Below are positions 22,329-30,800 of a stretch of 51,330 nucleotides of DNA, one piece after another. The DNA is from Chloroflexota bacterium (GTDB lineage: Bacteria; Chloroflexota; Anaerolineae; Anaerolineales; Villigracilaceae). Both the position numbers and the translations under genes were made by a program. Position 1 is the stretch's first letter, and each line of letters starts with the position of its first letter. The notes below the pieces were generated by a model. That model did not search any database and was not told the origin of the DNA. It saw nothing but the letters and a program-made list of their open reading frames with translations. The stretch lies in the NCBI GenBank assembly GCA_019873655.1, contig JAIOAU010000021.1, positions 1 to 51,330 on the forward strand, in the 5' to 3' direction.

Positions 22329-23276
22329 ATGATTGTCACCACCAAACAACTGTTCGAGGCGGCGTACGGAAAGTATGCCATTGGCGCCTACAACATCAAT
22401 AATCTGGAGCAGACGATGGGTCTGTTCCGGGGCAATATGGACAGCCAGGCGCCGTTCATCATTCAAATCAGCAAGGGGGCGCGCTCCTACACGCATAAGG
22501 CGATGCTGGAGGCCCTGATTCGCGCCGCCGACCAGATTTTCCCGGAGGCGATCTTCGCCGTCCATCTCGATCACGGCGACGAGCAGACCTGCTACGATTG
22601 CATCGAGAGCGGTTTCTACTCCTCGGTGATGATCGACGCCAGTCATGAGCCGTTCGAGAAGAACATCGAGATTACCCGCCGGGTGGTCGAGGCGGCGCAC
22701 GCCCGCGGCATCGTGGTCGAGGCCGAGTTGGGGCAACTGGGCGGGGTGGAGGAGCACGTCAAGGTGGACGAGGCCAACGCCAAACTGACCAACCCCGATC
22801 AGGCCAAAGAGTTCGTCGAGCGCACCGGCTGCGATTCGCTGGCCTGCGCCATCGGGACCAGTCATGGAGCGTTCAAGTTCAGCGGCAGCCAGGCCCTGCG
22901 CTTCGATGTGCTGGAGGAGATTCAGAAGCGCCTGCCCGGTTTTCCGCTGGTGATGCACGGCTCGTCGTCGGTTCCGCAGGAGGAGGTCGAGCGCATCAAC
23001 GCTGCGGGCGGGAATTTGAAGGGCGCCAAAGGCGTCAACGAGGACGAGTTCAAGCGCGCCGCGGCGCTGGGCGTGACCAAGGTCAACATCGACACCGACG
23101 GGCGGCTGGTCTGGACGCGCGTCCACCGCGAGTTTTTCCGCGATCATCCCGAGAAGTTCGACTTGCGCGACCCGGGCAAGATTTTCATGGCCGAATACGC
23201 AAAGTTCATCGCCCACAAGAACGAGAAGTTGGGCAGCGCCGGCCGGCTGGAGGAAGTGCGCAAGTTGTTGAAGTAG
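22329..23276 (+). CDS. fba: Class II fructose-bisphosphate aldolase (FbaA/GatY family)
   Basis: 315 aa, zinc-dependent aldolase interconverting fructose 1,6-bisphosphate with DHAP and GAP. Asp81 and zinc ligand His82 lie in HLDHGD. Further zinc-site residues are Glu133 (EAELGQLGG), His179 (GTSHGAFKF) and His210 (LVMHGSSSV). The NIDTDGR phosphate/Na loop is near 258. TTGGAGGAGTATCCT before the ATG at 22329 fixes the start, since an earlier in-frame ATG lies over the ribosome site. A close relative, tagatose-bisphosphate aldolase, cannot be excluded by motifs alone, but the length and sequence favour Fba. Confidence 0.93.
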   Translation: MIVTTKQLFEAAYGKYAIGAYNINNLEQTMGLFRGNMDSQAPFIIQISKGARSYTHKAMLEALIRAADQIFPEAIFAVHLDHGDEQTCYDCIESGFYSSVMIDASHEPFEKNIEITRRVVEAAHARGIVVEAELGQLGGVEEHVKVDEANAKLTNPDQAKEFVERTGCDSLACAIGTSHGAFKFSGSQALRFDVLEEIQKRLPGFPLVMHGSSSVPQEEVERINAAGGNLKGAKGVNEDEFKRAAALGVTKVNIDTDGRLVWTRVHREFFRDHPEKFDLRDPGKIFMAEYAKFIAHKNEKLGSAGRLEEVRKLLK

Positions 23277-23300
23277 GCCGACGGACGGCAGGTCATCGTC

Positions 23301-23807
23301 ATGCCTGTTTCGGAGCAAGGCGTTTCCCGCGCCCGTTACACCCTCGTCCCGCGCGTCCTGATTTTCGTCCGGCGCGGGACGAGGGTGTTGCTTCTGAAGG
23401 GCGCGCCGGACAAGCGTTTGTGGGCGGGAAAGTATAACGGCCTGGGCGGGCACGTCGAACCCGGCGAGGATTTGTTATCGGCGGCGCGGCGCGAACTGGC
23501 CGAAGAGGCCGGCCTGGAAGCGGATTTGCGGCTGTGCGGGACCGTCATCGTGGATACCGGCCAGACGCCTGGCGTGGGTTTATTCGTCTTTGCAGGAGAG
23601 TGGACGGGGGGAGAGCCGCGGCCCTCGGCCGAGGGGCGGCTGGAATGGGTCGAGACGTCGGCCGTCTCGTCTCTGCCGTGTGTGGAGGATTTGCCCGTTT
23701 TGCTGGATGCCGTTTTGCGTCGCGGGCCGGGCGATCCGCCCTTTTCGGCCCGCTCGTTCTATGACGCCGAGGGGCGTCTGCGCCTCTTCTTCGCCGACCG
23801 CGATTAA
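23301..23807 (+). CDS. Nudix hydrolase
   Basis: 168 aa. The Nudix box is complete: GGHVEPGEDLLSAARREL followed by AEEAGL, at about residues 49-72 (Gx5Ex7REUxEExGU). It hydrolyses a nucleoside diphosphate linked to another moiety. The surrounding strands (VLLLKGAPDKRLWAGKYNGL) resemble MutT/8-oxo-dGTPase-type members, but the substrate is not determined. It follows fba by 24 bp and may share its transcript. An 18-bp inverted repeat lies immediately downstream. Confidence 0.9.
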   Translation: MPVSEQGVSRARYTLVPRVLIFVRRGTRVLLLKGAPDKRLWAGKYNGLGGHVEPGEDLLSAARRELAEEAGLEADLRLCGTVIVDTGQTPGVGLFVFAGEWTGGEPRPSAEGRLEWVETSAVSSLPCVEDLPVLLDAVLRRGPGDPPFSARSFYDAEGRLRLFFADRD

Positions 23808-23810
23808 GAT

Positions 23811-23860
23811 TGCATCGAATTGCACGAATGGGATATGTATCGTTCGTGCAATTCGATGCA
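23811..23860. repeat. 18-bp perfect inverted repeat between convergent genes
   Basis: TGCATCGAATTGCACGAA (23811-23828) and its exact complement (23843-23860) enclose a 14-nt loop. It may work as a terminator between Nudix and the histidine kinase. The arms share words with the 43-bp repeats at 8842-8955 and with the imperfect copy at 25095-25149. Confidence 0.85.
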
Positions 23861-23861
23861 T

Positions 23862-25076
23862 TTACATCGTCGCGCTGGTCTTGGAATCGGTTTCTTCTTC
23901 CGGTTCGTCCTCTTTCCAGTAATTGAGCCACAACGTAAAGGTGCTGCCTCGGCCGGGCTGGCTTTCCACTTCCAGGCGGCCTTTGTGCTGATCGATGACT
24001 TGCTTGGTGATGGCCAGTCCCAGGCCGATGCCCTCGAAGAGTTGATCCCCGCTGCGGTCGAGGTGGTAGAAGCGGTTGAAGATTTTGGGGAGTTTGTCGG
24101 GCGGGATGCCGATGCCCTGATCCTGGATGGCAATCCGGACCTGTTCGCCCTGGTCGGCGAGGCGAATGTGGACATCGCCGCCTTCCGGACTGAACTTGAT
24201 GGCGTTGTCGACGAGGGCAGCCAGCGCCCGCTCCAGATGGCCGGCGTCGCCGGAGACGGGCGGCAGGCCAGGGGCGGCCTCGACCAGCAGCCGGACATGA
24301 TTCTGGGCGGCCTTTTCGGCGTAGGCGGCGACCACTTTTTGGACGACCTCTTCGATGTTCACCGGCTTGAATTTCGCCATAATGAGGTCCATTTCCTGGA
24401 CGAAGAGGATGTCGTTGACCAGGGCCATGATGGTGTGAACGTTGCGCGCCACGGTGTCCAGGGCTTCGGGCAGGCGCTCGGGGGGAATCGTGCCTTTCTG
24501 AATCAGGTCGAGGTAGCCGTTGGCGACGGTCAACGGGGTGCGCAACTGATGGGCGATGTTGGTCAGGAATTCGCGGCGGGCGAGGTCCAGTTCGGCTAGT
24601 TTTTGGTAAGCCTCCGCCAGTTCCCCGGCGCGCATGCGCAGGTCGTCGATGGCCATTTTGTCGTTTTCGCGCAGGCGGCGGCTGATCTCGCGCACCATCG
24701 CCAGGGCGATCGAACTGCTGCGTTTCAGGACGCGGTCGAAGGCTTCGCGGTTGATTTCCAGGACGATGAGAGGGGTGATGCTCTTGACGGTGGCAGCGCG
24801 CGGGGCGTTGTGAATCAGCGCCATTTCGCCGAAGAAATCTCCGGCGCCGAGTGTCTTCAACAGGCGCGTCTCATTGTTGTTGATGACTTTGGTGACCTCG
24901 ACTTCTCCCTCCAGGATTAGGTAGAACGTGTCCTCGAGAGCGTTTTCGCGGCACAAAACCGTCCCGGCCGGATAGTTCTTCAACTGGCTGTTGCTGATCA
25001 AATCGGCGACTTCGCCGGGGGTGATGCCCGGAAAAGCGCGGGGGATGATTTTGGAGGGGGCGCGCTGGGTGGTCAT
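23862..25076 (-). CDS. Cyclic-nucleotide-domain sensor histidine kinase
   Basis: 404 aa, soluble. Residues about 15-125 form a CRP-like cNMP-binding domain (AGTVLCRENALEDTFYLILEGEVEV, then GAGDFFGEMALIHNAPRAATV, matching the phosphate-binding cassette). A helical linker (130-165) leads to HisKA with His176 in NIAHQLRTPL, and to HATPase_c with the N box ALVDNAIKFS, G1 DQGIGIPPDKL and G2 GIGLGLAI. An input domain of this type on a kinase suggests control by a nucleotide or small molecule in the cytoplasm. No response regulator gene is adjacent. GGAGAAAGGCC precedes the ATG. Confidence 0.92.
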   Translation of the reverse strand: MTTQRAPSKIIPRAFPGITPGEVADLISNSQLKNYPAGTVLCRENALEDTFYLILEGEVEVTKVINNNETRLLKTLGAGDFFGEMALIHNAPRAATVKSITPLIVLEINREAFDRVLKRSSSIALAMVREISRRLRENDKMAIDDLRMRAGELAEAYQKLAELDLARREFLTNIAHQLRTPLTVANGYLDLIQKGTIPPERLPEALDTVARNVHTIMALVNDILFVQEMDLIMAKFKPVNIEEVVQKVVAAYAEKAAQNHVRLLVEAAPGLPPVSGDAGHLERALAALVDNAIKFSPEGGDVHIRLADQGEQVRIAIQDQGIGIPPDKLPKIFNRFYHLDRSGDQLFEGIGLGLAITKQVIDQHKGRLEVESQPGRGSTFTLWLNYWKEDEPEEETDSKTSATM

Positions 25077-25094
25077 GGCCTTTCTCCTTTCTCT

Positions 25095-25149
25095 TGCATC
25101 GAATTGCGCGAATTGTTCATACTATCTACGCTATTCGTGCAATTCGAGT
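25095..25149. repeat. Imperfect inverted repeat of the TTCGTGCAATTCGATGC family
   Basis: TGCATCGAATTGCGCGAAT (25095-25113) faces ATTCGTGCAATTCGAGT (25133-25149). This is an imperfect copy of the palindrome at 23811. The two copies flank the histidine kinase gene. Confidence 0.75.
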
Positions 25150-25170
25150 CTCCGATTTGCGGCCGGCAGG

Positions 25171-25656
25171 TCAGAGTTTGTAGCCGATCTTGCGCAGGAA
25201 GCCTTTGCGCCAGGCGATGCCGTCTTCGCCCTCGACGCCGCGCGGCGCGGCCCCGTCAACGACGCCCAGGATGCCGCGTCCCTGCTCGGTGACGGCGACC
25301 AGGACCTCGGTCGGGTTGGCGGTGGCGCAAAAGACGCGGCAGACCTCGGGGACGTTCTTGACCGCGTTCAACACGTTGATCGGGTAGTATCCCTCGGCCA
25401 GGAAGATGATGAACGAGTGACCCGCTCCGATGGCCAGGGCGTTCTTCTGGGCCAGGGCGATCATGGCCTCGTCGGTGCCGGAATAGCGCACCAGGCATTC
25501 GCCCGAGGCCTCGCAGAACGCCAGGCCGAAGCGGATGCCCGGAACGGCGTTGACCAGCGCCTCGTGCAGGTCTTCGACGGTCTTGATGAAATGCGACTGT
25601 CCGAGGATGAAATTGACGGCTTCGGGTTTTTCGATTTTGACGCTCAGAATTTCCAT
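25171..25656 (-). CDS. Adenosine-specific kinase (DUF355/PF04008 family)
   Basis: 161 aa. Matches the family of small adenosine-specific kinases first known from archaea: [20 protein letters not shown] at the N-terminus, [13 protein letters not shown] near 40, RYSGTDEAM near 57, [20 protein letters not shown] near 79-97, [20 protein letters not shown] near 104-124, and [10 protein letters not shown]. Acts presumably on adenosine in the cytoplasm. AGGAGGCGAC precedes the ATG. A likely -10 (TATGAT) lies near 25693-25698 on the minus strand. Confidence 0.9.
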   Translation of the reverse strand: MEILSVKIEKPEAVNFILGQSHFIKTVEDLHEALVNAVPGIRFGLAFCEASGECLVRYSGTDEAMIALAQKNALAIGAGHSFIIFLAEGYYPINVLNAVKNVPEVCRVFCATANPTEVLVAVTEQGRGILGVVDGAAPRGVEGEDGIAWRKGFLRKIGYKL

Positions 25657-25708
25657 GTTGTCGCCTCCTCTGGCAGGATCAATCTGCCTTTATCATACAA
25701 CAAGGAGA

Positions 25709-25732
25709 GGGGTTTCGCAAACCCCAATTTTT
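25709..25732. terminator. Small stem-loop after rsmD
   Basis: GGGGTTT (25709-25715), loop CGC, AAACCCC (25719-25725). The T-run (AATTTTTA) is on the plus-strand side, so as a terminator it would favour plus-strand transcripts. For the minus-strand rsmD it is only a stabilising hairpin beyond the stop codon. Confidence 0.45.
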
Positions 25733-26285
25733 ACTGCTGTGTATAGAAGACCAGCAAAGTGCTGCCGTATTTGCGCTGGTCGAATTCCCGCAGGTGGGCG
25801 AGCGCCAGCGGACGGTATTCGCGCGGGTGGATTTGGACGATGACCCAAGCGTCGGCGCTCAGCCAGGCGGGGTTGGCGTCCAGGGCCAGGAGCGCTTTCG
25901 ACCACATTTCTTTGTATTGCGGCGGCGCGATATAGATGTAATCGAATTGGCGGTCGGCGGGCGCGGCCAGCATGGCAAAGGCGTCGCCGCGGCGCACCTC
26001 GGCCTGCTCGCTCAGTCCGCAGAGTTGCAGATTGGCTTTGATGACCTCGATGGGCTGGCGGTTCAAGTCACTGAAGCGGACGAAGGCCGCCCCCCGGCTG
26101 AGGGCCTCGATGCCGATTGCTCCGGTGCCGCCGAACAGGTCCCACCAGGCCGACGCGATGACATCGCCGCTCAGGATGTTGAACAGCGCCTGGCGGACTT
26201 TATCGGTCACGGGGCGGGTGGTGTCGCCGGGGACGCTCTTCAGGCGGCGGCCTTTTGCCGAGCCGGAGATGACGCGCAGACTCAT
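25731..26285 (-). CDS. rsmD: 16S rRNA (guanine966-N2)-methyltransferase RsmD
   Basis: 184 aa. It methylates G966 of 16S rRNA using SAM. N-terminal RVISGSAKGRRLKSVPGDTTRPVTDKV is diagnostic, and DLFGGTGAIGIEALSRGA is the SAM motif I. Motif IV reads YIYIAPPQY where (D/N)PPY is usual, an Ala replacing the first residue. Its ATG overlaps the TGA of the upstream UroD-like gene by 4 bp, so it is the last gene of the long minus-strand run. A hairpin lies past the stop. Confidence 0.9.
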   Translation of the reverse strand: MSLRVISGSAKGRRLKSVPGDTTRPVTDKVRQALFNILSGDVIASAWWDLFGGTGAIGIEALSRGAAFVRFSDLNRQPIEVIKANLQLCGLSEQAEVRRGDAFAMLAAPADRQFDYIYIAPPQYKEMWSKALLALDANPAWLSADAWVIVQIHPREYRPLALAHLREFDQRKYGSTLLVFYTQQ

Positions 26286-27262
26286 TCGACGCTCCGACGA
26301 ACCGTCAGGATGTTCCCGTGGCTGGCGATGACCGGGACGACGCAGCCGGTGCCGAGCAGGAAGCGCCGGCCGCCGGTCTGGGCGAGGGCGTCGGCGGCCT
26401 CTTGCCGGACCTGGTCCGGGCCGCGGTAGACGAGGGTGTTCTGGCTGACGCCGCCGCAGACGACGCCGCCGAAGCGGCTCTGGGCCTCGGCCAGGGAGGG
26501 GGGCGTCTCGCGGTCGTGCCAGTTGACGATGGGGAAGGGGAATTCCCGGGCCAGATCGAAGTAGATGTTTTGGCCGTGCAGGTGGAGCAGGTTGCACCAC
26601 AGGGCGGCGGCGGGTTCGATGGCTTGCCGGTCGGCGGGCAGGCCGAAGGCCAGGTATTCCTGGAGAGACAGCAGATCGGCCTGGGCGTGCTGCACGGCGT
26701 AGAAGACGCCGTCGATGCCGGTCTCGATGGCGGCCTCCATGAAGCGGCGGGTGGTGACGGCGATGGTCTCCAGGCCGGCGCGGACGGCTTCGGGATAGAG
26801 GCGCAGGTGAGCGAGCAGGGTCTCGCCGCCGGCCAGGTTTCTGGCCTGCGCCAGGGGGCTGAAGATGGTCTGGAGGAGGGGGATTTCGGGGCCGAGTTCC
26901 CGCCGCAGGAGGCGCAGGCAGTCCAACTGGGCGGCCAGATGGGGGGCGGAGGGGGCGAGAGGGGGGAGCGCCTCCCAGTCCTGGGGGCGGTGGACGACGC
27001 GTTTCGTGTAGCGACGCGTCCCTTCGGTGTGGCCTTCCCAAACGTCCTCCACGCCCCAGTCCTTGAGGCAGAAGGAGGAGGCCGGCGTCACTTTGACCAG
27101 GTCGAAATCGTAGCGGCGCTGGAAGTCGAGGGTCGCGGCGGCCAGGCTCTCGGGCGATTGGTCGTCCACCGGGAAGTGCCGCCACAAGGCGACCGGCGGG
27201 CGGTCGAGGGCGGGGTCGTTGGCCAGGCAGGCCTGCAGGCGTTCTTTGTGGGAGAGGGACAT
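26282..27262 (-). CDS. Uroporphyrinogen decarboxylase (UROD/MtaA)-like protein
   Basis: 326 aa. TIM-barrel UROD-like layout: SLSHKERLQACLANDPALDRPPVALWRHF at the N-terminus, YDFDLVKVTPASSFCLKDWG near 50-70, LLQTIFSPLAQARNL, GIDGVFYAVQHAQ, and GTGCVVPVIASHGNI near the C-terminus. HeM-type active-site residues cannot be confirmed by eye, and many proteins with this layout are corrinoid or other methyltransferases. With no other haem genes nearby, the specific role is open. Stop and start codons overlap with rsmD. Confidence 0.75.
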   Translation of the reverse strand: MSLSHKERLQACLANDPALDRPPVALWRHFPVDDQSPESLAAATLDFQRRYDFDLVKVTPASSFCLKDWGVEDVWEGHTEGTRRYTKRVVHRPQDWEALPPLAPSAPHLAAQLDCLRLLRRELGPEIPLLQTIFSPLAQARNLAGGETLLAHLRLYPEAVRAGLETIAVTTRRFMEAAIETGIDGVFYAVQHAQADLLSLQEYLAFGLPADRQAIEPAAALWCNLLHLHGQNIYFDLAREFPFPIVNWHDRETPPSLAEAQSRFGGVVCGGVSQNTLVYRGPDQVRQEAADALAQTGGRRFLLGTGCVVPVIASHGNILTVRRSVE

Positions 27263-28483
27263 TTACTTTTTTCCTTTAGAGGACCGCCTCTTTTCCCACT
27301 TCGCCAGGAGGGTTTGCATTTCTTCTTCTTCGCCCTGCTGGTTGGAGAAATATTCAGTCATGAACTGCGAGCGGCGCAGGCGCAGGGCCATGGGGGCGAC
27401 GGCCTTCAGGTCGGCCAGGGTGACTTCGGTGCGGTTGTCGGCGGCGGCGTAGGCGCGGGCGGCCTCGAACCAGGTGATCTCGGCCCGCAGGCTGTCGATG
27501 CCCATTTTCTGGACGAGGGCGATGGCCGGGCGGGCGACTTTGTTGGGCAGGGTCACTTGCGGCAGGCGGGCGCGTGCCTGGCGGATTTCCTCGGCGGCGG
27601 CGTTCATTTCCTCCCGATAGGCGATGGCCATGCCGTAGGGGTTGGTGAGGTAGGCGCGCACCCGGCGGTAGGCTTCCAGGCGTTCTTCGGGCGCTTCGAG
27701 GCCGCGCACGATGACGCGCAGGCCGAAGCGGTCGAGGATTTGGGGACGCAGTTTGCCCTCCTCGGGGTTCATCGAGCCGATGAGGACGAAGCGCGCCCGA
27801 TAGGTGGCCGAGAGCGGGCCGCGCCGGACGGTGTAACTGCCCTGGGCGGCGGCGTCCAGGATGGCGTCCACGATGTCGTCATCCAGAAGGTTGATTTCGT
27901 CAATGTAGAGCAGGTTGCGGTCGGCCTGGGCCAGGATGCCGCGCCGGACGCGCAGCCGGCTGTGGGTCACGGCGGCGCGCTCGTCGATGCCGCCGACGAC
28001 GTCTTCGAGGCGGGCGTTGAGCGGCAGTTCGACCAGGCGGACGCGGTCGGAGGCGGTCAGCGGCTGGCCTTCGGCGAACTTGCGGGCGCAATCCGGGCAG
28101 ACGGCGTCCATGCCGCCGGCGAGGACGTCTTCGGGCAGGCAGCCGTAACGGCACAGGCTGCGCTCGACTGGGGGCAGGAGGTCGAGCAGGGAGCGGACGG
28201 CGGTGGTCTTGGCGGTGCCGCGCGGCCCGATGAGCAGGATGCCGCCGACGGCCGGGTTGATGAGGCCGAGCAGGAGGGCCAGTTTCATTTCCTTTTGCCC
28301 GACGATGGCGAGGAAGGGGAAGGGCAGCGGTTCGGCCAGGCCGGCGTCGCCCATTTCGACCGGCGGCAGGGTCTTGCCGGAGACGTAATCGATCAGTTCG
28401 CGCAGGCTGCGAAAGGTGTGCGCGATGCGCTCTTTGGGTTCGGCTTCGGGCAGATCGGGCGGGATGGGTTCGTCCGGGTTCAT
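27263..28483 (-). CDS. AAA+ ATPase of the magnesium chelatase I (BchI/ChlI) type
   Basis: 406 aa. Walker A GPRGTAKTT (86-94), Walker B LLYIDEINLL (191-200), sensor 1 region IGSMNPEEGKLRPQILDRFGL with the arginine finger, and the C-terminal lid (RLRRSQFMTEYFSN). A Cys-rich segment CRYGCLPEDV...CPDC (111-132) sits where BchI proteins have their insertion. No BchH or BchD gene occurs in the window, so it need not mean chlorophyll synthesis. Related MoxR/ChlI ATPases also load metals into other enzymes. It abuts the UroD-like gene with no gap. Confidence 0.85.
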   Translation of the reverse strand: MNPDEPIPPDLPEAEPKERIAHTFRSLRELIDYVSGKTLPPVEMGDAGLAEPLPFPFLAIVGQKEMKLALLLGLINPAVGGILLIGPRGTAKTTAVRSLLDLLPPVERSLCRYGCLPEDVLAGGMDAVCPDCARKFAEGQPLTASDRVRLVELPLNARLEDVVGGIDERAAVTHSRLRVRRGILAQADRNLLYIDEINLLDDDIVDAILDAAAQGSYTVRRGPLSATYRARFVLIGSMNPEEGKLRPQILDRFGLRVIVRGLEAPEERLEAYRRVRAYLTNPYGMAIAYREEMNAAAEEIRQARARLPQVTLPNKVARPAIALVQKMGIDSLRAEITWFEAARAYAAADNRTEVTLADLKAVAPMALRLRRSQFMTEYFSNQQGEEEEMQTLLAKWEKRRSSKGKK

Positions 28484-28498
28484 GAGGTTTGCCTCTGC

Positions 28499-28975
28499 TT
28501 AGCGCGGTTTCTGGGCCAGGCGTCGCTGCTGACGCTCGCGGGCGGCGGCCATGCGCGCTTCTTCCTCCGGCGTTTCGGCGATCAGCGGCGGGACGGGGGT
28601 CGGTTTGCGGTCCTCGCCGAGGGCGACATAGACGAAGTAGGCGGTGTTGGTGTGGGTGCGCTCGCCGGTGATGGGGTTTTCGGCCGTCACGTTGACCTCG
28701 ACTTCCATGGACGTGCGGCCGGCGTACGTGACCTCGGCTTCCAGAATCACCAGGTCGCCGATGCGGATGGGCTGACGGAAGACCATCTGGTCAATGGCGA
28801 CCGTCACGGTGCGGTGGCCGGCGTGACGGGTGGAGGCCAGGGCGCCGGCCTCGTCGGCCAGTTTCATGATCCAGCCGCCGTGGACGTTGCCGTGGTTGTT
28901 GGCGTGCTCGGGCATCATCAGTTGGGCCAGTTGGATGCGCGAGGCGCGCATGGTTTTGGGGGGCAGGTCGCTCAT
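28499..28975 (-). CDS. YciA-type acyl-CoA thioesterase (hotdog fold)
   Basis: 158 aa. Hydrolyses acyl-CoA thioesters. The hotdog core NNHGNVHGGWIMKLADEAG carries Asp41 in the usual catalytic place, followed by VAIDQMVFRQPIRIGDLV and TNTAYFVYVALGEDRKPTP typical of the YciA/BACH group. The charged tail (EEEARMAAARERQQRRL) is extra. Only 3 bp separate its ATG from the TGA at 28979 that ends the repaired upstream gene. That supports this reading of the upstream gene. Confidence 0.9.
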   Translation of the reverse strand: MSDLPPKTMRASRIQLAQLMMPEHANNHGNVHGGWIMKLADEAGALASTRHAGHRTVTVAIDQMVFRQPIRIGDLVILEAEVTYAGRTSMEVEVNVTAENPITGERTHTNTAYFVYVALGEDRKPTPVPPLIAETPEEEARMAAARERQQRRLAQKPR

Positions 28976-28978
28976 GGG

Positions 28979-29355
28979 TCAATCCATGTCTTGTTTGAGT
29001 TCGCCGCTGTCTACGGTGTGCAACCGTTCCGGCTCTTCCAGCAGGACGTCCATCAGGCTGAATTCGAGTTCTTTCATGAGGGGCGCCAGGGGGACGGTGG
29101 CGGGCGGGTAGATTTTGGGGGGCGGCGGAGGCGGCGTGCGGCTGGGCGGGGGGACTCGAGGACGCGCTTGCGCAGGATACGCCGGTCATCGCTGATGTAG
29201 CCGACGTAAAATCCCAGCACCGAGTAGACCTGGCGGTCGGCGGTTACCCAGCCAATCCACTCGCCCAGCCGGTTGAAGATGTAAGGGTATTGGATGAACG
29301 CCTCGACGTCGCCGCGCGAGGTGTAGAGAGGAATGATGGGGTTGGTGTTGTTCAT
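28979..29355 (-). pseudogene. Small conserved protein with a single-base frameshift
   Basis: The first frame (29355-29074, 93 aa) starts [20 protein letters not shown] and has GEWIGWVTADRQVYSVLGFY and DDRRILRKR, a compact beta-rich domain of unknown function. After about residue 66 it turns into Arg/Pro-rich sequence and stops. One extra C in the C6 run (G6 at 29148-29153 on the plus strand) would instead give PPPSRTPPPPPPKIYPP, then LMKELEFSLMDVLLEE and HTVDSGELKQDMD, ending at TGA 28981-28979, just 3 bp before the thioesterase ATG. That tail looks far more protein-like. A homopolymer sequencing error, a true mutation or slippage are all possible. The start overlaps gtrA by 4 bp. Confidence 0.65.
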
Positions 29356-29818
29356 AAGATTGCTTGTTTTCTGTCTATATCATTATACGTCCAATAGCGG
29401 TTGACGAAAAAGTTCCATAGCATGACAATTCCGACCGCCACGGCTACGGTCAGATTCTTGGCCAGAAATTCGGGGCTGAGAATGGACAGCGCCAGGCGGT
29501 TGAAGAGGTCGAGCAGCGGCGGTTCGAGCAGCCAAAGGATCGGGATGCGAATGGCCACGCCAGCGGTGTTGACGAGGAAGAACATCAGCAACTGACGGTG
29601 CAACGGGCGGGAACGCGAATCGGGGTAGGTCCAGTAGCGGTTCCAGATGAAATTGCTGATGACGGCGCAGACGAAAGAGATCGTCCCGGCCAGGACGAGG
29701 GGAGCGTCCAGCCAGTGGGTGAGCAAGTTCATGACGCCGAAATCCACGACTGCGCCGATGGCTCCGACGACCATGAATTTGAGAAAGCGAATGCGCTCTT
29801 GACGATTGCGGAGCAGGT

Positions 29819-29822
<4 letters not shown>
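29352..29822 (-). CDS. GtrA family membrane protein
   Basis: 156 aa with four predicted membrane spans (about 14-34, 42-62, 78-97, 120-142). The conserved start [20 protein letters not shown] and two NRYWTY motifs (61-66 and the C-terminal end) are typical of GtrA-like flippase subunits. These help move polyprenyl-linked sugars for surface polysaccharides. It overlaps UXS by 4 bp on its 5' side and the next small gene by 4 bp on its 3' side, so it belongs to a sugar/cell-surface operon. Confidence 0.88.
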
Positions 29823-30778
<956 letters not shown>

Positions 30779-30800
30779 AAGACCTCTGATTCTGCAAAGT

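Noticed and set aside
27263-28483. Evidence for bacteriochlorophyll synthesis
   Set aside because: Only the ATPase subunit type is present. BchH, BchD and other pigment genes are absent, and the ATPase family serves other metal insertions.
26318-29200. A 960-codon plus-strand open frame opposite the uroD-like, bchI-like and thioesterase genes
   Set aside because: Gly/Val/Asp-rich shadow of genuine minus-strand genes with intact motifs.
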